Part shown: in pieces, positions 57,654-64,000 of the stretch
Layout of the letters: each line of letters opens with the position of its first letter
How positions within the stretch are numbered: position 1 is the stretch's first letter
Origin: Ardenticatenaceae bacterium
Lineage (GTDB): Bacteria > Chloroflexota > Anaerolineae > Promineifilales > Promineifilaceae
Assembly: GCA_020634315.1 (NCBI GenBank)
Contig: JACKBV010000016.1
Coordinates: forward strand, 1-64,000
Length of the DNA: 64,000 nucleotides
Direction of reading: 5' to 3'
Made by a program: the position numbers and the translations under genes
Notes under the pieces: generated by a model
Told to the model about the DNA's origin: nothing
Database searches by the model: none
The model's input: only the letters and a program-made list of their open reading frames with translations

Positions 57654-60600
57654 TTACATTAAATCGAGGGCGTGCCGATAGGTGTCTAATGCTTTTTGCA
57701 GCTGCCCATTGCGCATGTAGGCATCTCCCAAGAGGCGGCGTACCGATGGCTGACCGGGATGACGGTGAACGGCCGTTTCCAAATCAGCAATCAAAATACT
57801 CAGCCCTTGCCCAGATTCCACCAATGTCTGATAAGCCTGCACCGCATTGCCAAACTTACCGGCAGACATCGCCTTGCGTGCCGATTCCAGGTCATCCGGG
57901 TTAACAGAAAGAATCGGTACCGTGATACGTGGATCGGAGAGATCGGCGACCGTTTCCGGCTCAGGTTCCGGCAACGGCCCGACATCAAACGCCGCGCGTG
58001 TCACCGATTCCAGTTCGCCAAAGTAAACATCCCCAAATTCCTTCTCTTCCGGCCCTTGCTCTTCAGCCGCCAGCCAGCCAGCCACATCCGGCTCGGCCAG
58101 AGTCCGCAGCCAACCAGTCTCGCCGAGTCCCGGCTGTTCATCCTCATCATTTGAAAGCCATTCAGGCCAGGAGTCCGCCAGTTCATTGTCGAGGTCGATT
58201 TCCGTATCGGCGAACAAAGTTTCTTCCAGATCATCCGAAGAAAAGGCGCTGTCAACAGGATGGCCGATTCCGGCGTCCAGGCGATCAGCAACGGCGGCAA
58301 AGGGATCGGCCATTGTGGTGGGTGCAGTCATTGTTTCGATGTCAGGCACATCTGCCTCAAAATCTAGCTCTACCGGCTCGCCAAGATCATCCAACCAATC
58401 AAGGCTGCCATCAACCTCAGCAAATAGTTCCAGGGTGGGTTCGGTCATTTCTTCTATTGGTTCAGGCGCAGCAACGGCCGTTTCCAGTTCCTCATCTACA
58501 ATAACCAGCGGTTCGGGTTCCGCTTCCAGTTCCACGAAGGACGTGGCCGGTTCTGGTTCGGGTTCGGCCGTTTCTTCTTCCAAATCAAGCCCTTGCTCAG
58601 CCATCAAGTCGGCCAGCCAATCATCCATGCTGCTGTCCAGCTCTTCCGGCACATCCGTGGGCGCACCGACGCCGCGCGGGAACATGGCATCTTCAGGGAA
58701 AACCAGGTCGTCTGCTTCCGGCACGCCAAAGGCATCGGCGGCGGTTGCGGCGATCAATGGCGCTTCCTCTTCCGGCTCTGGTTCTGGTTCCGGCTCAACA
58801 GCAGGTGGTGCGATCTCCACCACTTCTGGCTCAATGGCCGCGACAACTGGTTCCTGGCTCTGGCTCGGATACGGCCGTTTCTTCTTCCAAATCAAGCCCT
58901 TGCTCAGCCATCAAGTCGGCCAGCCAATCATCCATGCTGCTGTCCAGCTCTTCCGGCACATCCGTGGGCGCACCGACGCCGCGCGGGAACATGGCATCTT
59001 CAGGGAAAATCAGGTCTGCCGCTTCTGGTACGCTAAAGGCATCGGCGGCGGTCGCGGCAATCAATGGCGCATCCTCTTCAGGTTCCGGTTCCGGCTCTGG
59101 TTCCGGCTCAACAGCAGGGGGTGCGATCTCCACCACTTCTGGCTCAACGGCTGCGACAACCGGTTCCGGCTCTGGCTCGGATACGGCCGTTTCTTCTTCC
59201 AAATCAAGCCCTTGCTCAGCCATCAAGTCGGCCAGCCAATCATCCATGCTGCTGTCCAGCTCTTCCGGAACATCCGTGGGCGCACCGACGCCGCGCGGGA
59301 ACATGGCATCTTCAGGGAAAACCAGGTCTGCCGCTTCTGGCACGCTAAAGGCATCGGCGGCGGTGGCGGCGATCAATGGCCCATCCTCTTCCGGTTCCGG
59401 TTCTGGTTCCGGTTGCGGTTCTGGCTCAACGACAGGCGGCACATCCCACTCACTAATAGTGGGCAATTCTTCCAGCGGTGCGCCCTGGCGTGCGGCCAAA
59501 GTCTCTAACCAGGCAACAGCCGCGTCCGGGTCTTCGGGCACATCGCCAGCGAAAAGTCTGATTCGCCTTCGCTAATGACAGGCGGTTGTGGGGAAACGGC
59601 CGTTTCCATTTCCGCCACCAGCACATCCTCATCAGGCTCAGACATCTGCTCCAACCAGGCCAATGTCTCTTCCGGGTCTTCTGGAATCTGGCTGAGATCA
59701 ATATCATCATCAACGGCTGGCGCAGAAGTCGGCACCGAGTCAGGCGCTTTCGTCAACTGATTCTCAACCCAATCCAAGGCAGCAAACAAATCGGAGGCGG
59801 CAGGGTCTGTAACGGGTTTTGTCTCCGCCAACAAAGTATCCAACGAAGGAGTGCTGGTTGCCGCTAACATTTCCAGCCAATCCAAATCAGCAGCTATTTC
59901 ATCAACTGGCTCTAATTCGGGTTGTGGCTCCGGTTCTGCGGGAAGCGCTGGAGGCTCTGGAACGGCAGGTTCGGCCGTTTCCTCTTCGGCGGCGGTAAAA
60001 TCATCAACCACGCCCTGGTCAGCCATCAAATCGGCCAGCCAGCTTTCCACACTTTCATCCGGTTCTGCTGCGGGTTCTGCATCCTCATCTGCAAATTCTG
60101 CCACAGATGCAGGTTTTGTTAATTCAGGTGGGACAACCGTCTCTGGCAAAGCGCGATCCGCAACGGTAGGCAACGCTTCTATCGGCGTGCTTTGTTCGGA
60201 AGCAAGCTGTTCCAGCCAGGCCATCGGATCGTCCACTTCTTCGACGGCGGGGGCGGGCGTCGGTATCTCTTCCACAGCGGCAACTTCTTCCTCAACGACC
60301 TCTGCCACCTCCACAGGAGCCGCAGCGCCTGTTTCCGTAGACAAGTCGAGGGTAACGCCCTGTTCCGCCGCTAATTGCTCGATCCAGGCCATCGTGTCGT
60401 CTAATTCGTCGGGCACATCGGTTGGTTCGCCTACGTCACGCGGGAACATGGCATCTTCAGGAAAGACGATACCACTGTCCAATTCAGGCTCGGCGGCAAA
60501 GGTTGTCTCTTCCGGTTCCTCGTCAATTTCGGCCGCCATGGTCTCTAACCAGGCCATCGCGTCCGCCGGTTCGTCTTCGTCCACTTCGTCCAGGGGCATA

Positions 60601-63600
60601 GAAACGGCCGTTTCCGCCTCATCTAGCGCCACATCTTCATCAGAAGCACCCAAGCTGTCCAACCAGGCCATGACATCCTCGCCTTCATCAGCGGGCAAGT
60701 CAGGCTCAACAAAGTCAGCCATTTCCGGTTCAGCTTCCACTTCTTCGAGTGGTTCTGCGGCAAGCTCTGGCGCTTCCTGTGCCAAATCATCCAGCCAATC
60801 GAGTGCGCCAGTTTCGCCATCTGCCTCTGCTTCCATGTCCAGTTCTGGCAGAGCAAAGTCAGCCATTTCTGGTTCAGCTTCCACTTCTTCAAATGGTTCT
60901 GCAAACAATTCTGGCTCTTCTTGTGCCAAATCACCCAGCCAATCAAGTGCGCCGGTTTCGCCATCTGCCTCTGCTTCCATGTCCAGTTCTGGCAGAGCAA
61001 AGTCAGCCATTTCCGGCTCAGCTTCCACTTCTTCAAATGGTTCTGCGGTGAGTTCTGGCTCTTCTTGCGCCAAATCACCCAGCCAATCGAGTGCGCCGGT
61101 TTCGCCATCTGCCTCTGCTTCCAAGTCCAGTTCTGGCAGGGCAAAGTCAACCATTTCTAGTTCAGCTTCTGCTTCTTCGAGTGGTTCTGCGGCAAGCTCT
61201 GGCTCTTCTTGTGCCAGGTCTTCCAGCCAATCAAAAGTGGCTGTGTCGTCATCAAAAGCGACAGGAGCAACGGCCGTTTCCTCGAATTCCGCCAGTTCAT
61301 CAACGGCCGTTTCCTCGACTTCATCACTAATCACTTCGGTGAGCCAGTCGCTCTCTCCTGGCAATTCTGCCTCAGGAGCGAACAAATCTGGCTCTTCCTG
61401 CTCGAAATCGTCTAGCCAATCCACCGTTTCCGCTTCAGCAGCCATTTCTGCCGGTTCTGCGGCTTCGGCCAGCAAATCATCCAGCGTGAACTCTTCCATC
61501 TCCAGATCGGGCAGTTCAATTTCCCCATCCAGAGCCAGATCATCCAACCAATCGGATACGGCCGTATCCTCCTCGCCCACAGAAATATCCAGGTCGGACA
61601 GCAGCGCGACGCGTTCAAATTCTGTCTCCGCAGCGGGTTCTGTTTCCGCTTCCGCGGCTTCCGGCCACGCCTCTACCGTATCATCGGCAAACATATCATC
61701 CAAGAGTGGTGCCGATTCCATGACAAGCTCGGCTTCGGCCTCTTCCTCTTCTGTTTCACGCGCCAAATCATCAAGCCAGCTCTCAACATCCTCGTCATCT
61801 GCTGCGCCGCCGAAGAAATCGTCCAGCGCCAACATATCTGTTTCCGCCGCCGGTTCCACCTCAGCCGCGTAACGCGTTTCCAAATCAGATTCCGTCTCGT
61901 CAACAGACACGAGATCATCCAGCCAATCCTGCACCGTTTCGTCTTGCTCGGCGGCTGGCTCTTCTTCAGCAAAAGCAAATAGTCCTGCATCGGCTGCCAC
62001 AACCGGCATTGCCAATTCGTCTTCTGCCTCTGCCGTCATATCGTCCAACCAGGCAATTGCCTCATCGGTTTCATCTTCGGCGGCGGCAAAAGCAGGCATC
62101 GCTTCTGAATCAAGCGCAACATCTTCTGTGTCTAAGTCCATCAACCAGGACATGGCATCGTCATCTGCGCCATCCAGATCGATTTCTTCGTCCATGGCGG
62201 CGACTTCGGCCAGGTCCATCACGGTCTCGGCTTCGGGAAGCTCTTCCTCGCCTAAATCGTCGAGCCAGGAAATGGCGTCATCGGTCGCGGGAACGGCCGT
62301 TTCCGGCACCGTCTCATCTTCAAGAACCACATCATCCAAGAAATCAGGCGCAGGCACATCTTCGGCTTCAAGGCTTAGCTCCTCCAGCCACATCAGACTA
62401 GAGTCATCCAACATCTCATCGTCGGCATCCAGCCCCGCCAATATCTCGTCGGCCTCATCGGGAACGGCATCCATATCGGGTGTATCGGCAGCATCGCCAT
62501 CCAACCAATCCAACAACTCTGTCACAGCCGCAGTGGGTTGTTCAACCAATGTTTGCGTACCGAGCAAATCCGTCAGCCCACTTTCCTCTATCTCAGATTC
62601 TGTCGCAGCATGATCCGTGGACAAATCATCGAGCCAATCAGGCAAACCCGCCGCTTCCGCTTCCGGCGCAGCCAGGTCAGACGCAAACAAATCGTCCATA
62701 GGCGGTGATTGGTCAGTCAAATCGGCCAACCAATCAAGGGCATCCTCTTGTTCATCTGGCTCTTGTGCCGCATCGTCTTCTGGAATTTCTAAATCCTTGT
62801 CTTTTTTATCCATATCGCCAGTCACTGCAGCCTCCATATCCCCGGTATCGCTAAACGCCGTGTTTTGTAACCAATCCAATAAGCCCGAACTACGTTCGAT
62901 TACCGGTGGCGCTTCTTCCGGTTCAGGTTCTTCGGCAGCGAAATCAGTCTCAAAAATAGGTTCGTCCGCCGCTTCCTCGTCCACCCAATCTGGCATCATA
63001 AAATCGTCTGACGGGCTTTCCATCTCGCCAGCCAACTGCGCTTCGAGACTTTCATAGGTGTCGCCAGTCATCCAATCTGATAAATCATCTTCCTCTGTGG
63101 CAAATCCATCTGTAGATGCTAATTCCGGACGGCTGGATAACAGCGACAAATCCAGTTCACCTGAATCAGCCAGTTCCATATCGTCATCTGCGAACAGATC
63201 AACGGCCGTTTCCTCTTCCTCATCATCCATAAACGACCCAAAATCACCAAACAAATCATCTACCAGAGTATCATCATCTGGCTCATCAGGAGCCATCACA
63301 TCTTCCAATTCAGACTCGCCACTCAACAACCAGGTAGGAACACTCTCTCCGTCTGATTCATCTGCTAACAGACCGGTCGCCAACTCTGGCGCATCCAACA
63401 GCTCTTCCAGGTCAACACCTGATGGCAATTCTTCGTCCTGCACCTCTAATGCAGCATCACTTGCCACCTCATCACTCAACCAGTCTGCCAAACCGCCACC
63501 CCACTCTATCTCATCATCTTCGACATCCATTTTGGGGGCAGCCGGGGGATTGGCCGCAGCTTGTAAAGGAGCCGTCATCAACCAATCAGGGATGGCATCA

Positions 63601-64000
63601 GGAGACCAGGCAGCACCTGGTTCTTGCCCTTGCTCCGGTTCTGGCTCAGCAAACGCTGCTTCTAGCTCATCTTCTTCATCATCATCTTCAGCAGAAAAAG
63701 CAGCCAGATCGTTGCCCAATGCAGCAAATTCCATCGAATTCAAGTACATTGGCTCCAGGTCTGTATCTGTTTCTGCCAGCCAATCCATCTCATCGGCAGC
63801 GGCAGATGAATCTGCTGCCGAACTGGCAACATCCTCTGGTTCTTTAAACCAATCCGACTCAACAGGTCTTGCCGCGCTGAGTTCATCGGTTTGCTGGACG
63901 GGATCGGTAAACCAATCGGTGTGTCCGGTGCTGACACCAGAATCATCAGGCTCGTCTGCCTCTTCATCAGCCAGGTCGGCTAGCCAATCGGCCGTATCTG
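57654..64000 (-). CDS. Giant acidic WL-motif repeat protein with C-terminal TPR-like segment (5' end outside window; two frameshifts)
   Basis: At least 2100 residues and open to the right edge. It is mostly Asp, Glu, Ala, Leu and Pro with very few Lys, Arg or Cys. About 45 Trp-Leu motifs (D-W-L-x-D-L, A-W-L-E-x-L, D-D-W-L-A-D-L-M-A-E-Q-G) recur every 25-60 residues; a longer module with F-P-E-D-A-M-F-P-R and P-T-D-V-P-E-E-L appears four times. The last 90 residues form TPR-like helices (A-R-K-A-M-S-A-G-K-F-G-N-A-V-Q-A-Y-Q). The frame breaks near 59552 and is restored near 58855 by compensating one-base shifts, so it is either a damaged gene or a repeat-assembly error. There is no membrane segment; function unknown, perhaps a disordered multivalent scaffold. 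Confidence 0.8.
58565..59433 (-). repeat. Three tandem copies of a 306-312 bp unit
   Basis: The anchor CCAAATCAAGCCCTTGCTCA begins at 58580, 58887 and 59199, so spacings are 307 and 312. Units encode the D-D-W-L-A-D-L-M-A-E-Q-G-L-D-L module. The 307 spacing is six bases shorter plus one extra base, which is the second frameshift. The third copy fades near 59433. Confidence 0.93.
60783..61229 (-). repeat. Tandem 144-bp units in the acidic gene
   Basis: CAAATCA(C/T)CCAGCCAATC-type anchors occur at 60783, 60927 and 61071, with a diverged one at 61215, all exactly 144 bases apart. Each unit is 48 residues: G-A-L-D-W-L-(G/D)-D-L-A-Q-E, then an acidic E-P-E-M-A-D-F-A-L-P-E-L-D stretch. The frame is preserved. 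Confidence 0.93.

Larger units (their letters stand above)
946..63210. repeat. Highly iterated palindrome ACGGCCGT (about 70 copies)
   Basis: The 8-bp palindrome ACGGCCGT recurs about 70 times by hand count; chance predicts about one in 64 kb at 50% GC. Many copies extend to AACGGCCGTT or GGAAACGGCCGTTTCC (examples near 5829, 9156, 13449, 29196, 47932, 59593). Most lie inside genes in any frame, giving Thr-Ala-Val (often E-T-A-V-S), Asn-Gly-Arg-(F/L) or Arg-Pro-Phe. Copies are frequent in accessory genes and sparse in the ribosomal block. The entry spans first to last copy. The behaviour recalls cyanobacterial HIP1 (GCGATCGC); function unknown. Confidence 0.93.

Noticed and set aside
58186..59508. 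A 440-codon plus-strand open frame with repeats
   Set aside because: Antisense shadow of the tandem repeats in the acidic gene.
58560..61230. CRISPR-like array suggested by regular repeats
   Set aside because: Units are 144 or about 310 bp, fully coding, without unique spacers.
59851..61872. A 673-codon plus-strand open frame, Ser-rich
   Set aside because: It is the antisense of the acidic repeat gene; stop-free because GAx/GCx codons complement to TCx/GCx codons. No ribosome-binding site and pure Ser/Ala low complexity.

Overview
This 64 kb window is bacterial chromosome of roughly balanced base composition. It most resembles a member of the Chloroflexota (Anaerolineae in the broad sense). 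That placement is inferred from the style of the ribosomal proteins, EF-Tu and RpoA, from Thr/Pro-rich linkers in exported proteins, and from SHOCT-like and DUF4097-like proteins; it is not a database result. I see no phage, insertion sequence, CRISPR array or rRNA, and one tRNA (Pro-GGG).

Layout. 0-20 kb is a mosaic of short transcription units: a three-gene operon (SRPBCC-PDZ-DinB fusion, SHOCT-like protein, MBL hydrolase) behind a promoter/operator, a band-7 membrane protein, a LysE exporter, an AI-2E family permease, typA, a DUF4097/SHOCT protein, a NUDIX hydrolase, an esterase lipoprotein, a YprB-like nuclease, an orphan antirepressor-like protein, a histidine phosphatase, a CPBP protease, a membrane histidine kinase, tRNA-Pro, two small membrane proteins and a YabN/MazG fusion. 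20.2-45.5 kb is a continuous minus-strand block of translation and transcription genes: rpoB; rpsL-rpsG-fusA-tuf; S10, spc and alpha clusters with secY and adk; then rpoA-rplQ-truA-rplM-rpsI. rpoC is not next to rpoB, and map and infA are missing between adk and rpmJ. 45.6-57.5 kb holds housekeeping genes: a glycosyltransferase, a prephenate-dehydrogenase-like protein, an HD protein, an M50 protease, a coiled-coil/zinc-ribbon protein, prfB with its +1 frameshift site, ftsY, xseB, an ABC exporter, xseA, a tag-like glycosylase, rsfS and ndk. 57.6-64.0 kb is one enormous acidic repeat protein gene whose 5' end lies outside the window.

Two features stand out. (1) The palindrome ACGGCCGT, often extended to GGAAACGGCCGTTTCC, occurs about 70 times by hand count where about one is expected. 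It sits mostly inside genes, read as Thr-Ala-Val, Asn-Gly-Arg or Arg-Pro, and is sparse in the ribosomal block. It behaves like a highly iterated palindrome comparable to cyanobacterial HIP1, but with a different sequence. (2) The acidic protein carries about 45 Trp-Leu motifs (typically DWLxDL) spaced through more than 2000 almost Lys/Arg-free residues and ends in a short TPR-like segment. Its coding frame is broken twice by compensating single-base shifts within long tandem repeats.

Expression signals are unusually readable: near-consensus promoters before rpoB, rpsL, typA and tRNA-Pro, strong GGAGG sites, and non-ATG starts placed by those sites (TTG for rpsC, rpsD, rpoA, truA and ftsY; GTG for rpsL; probably CTG for rsfS).
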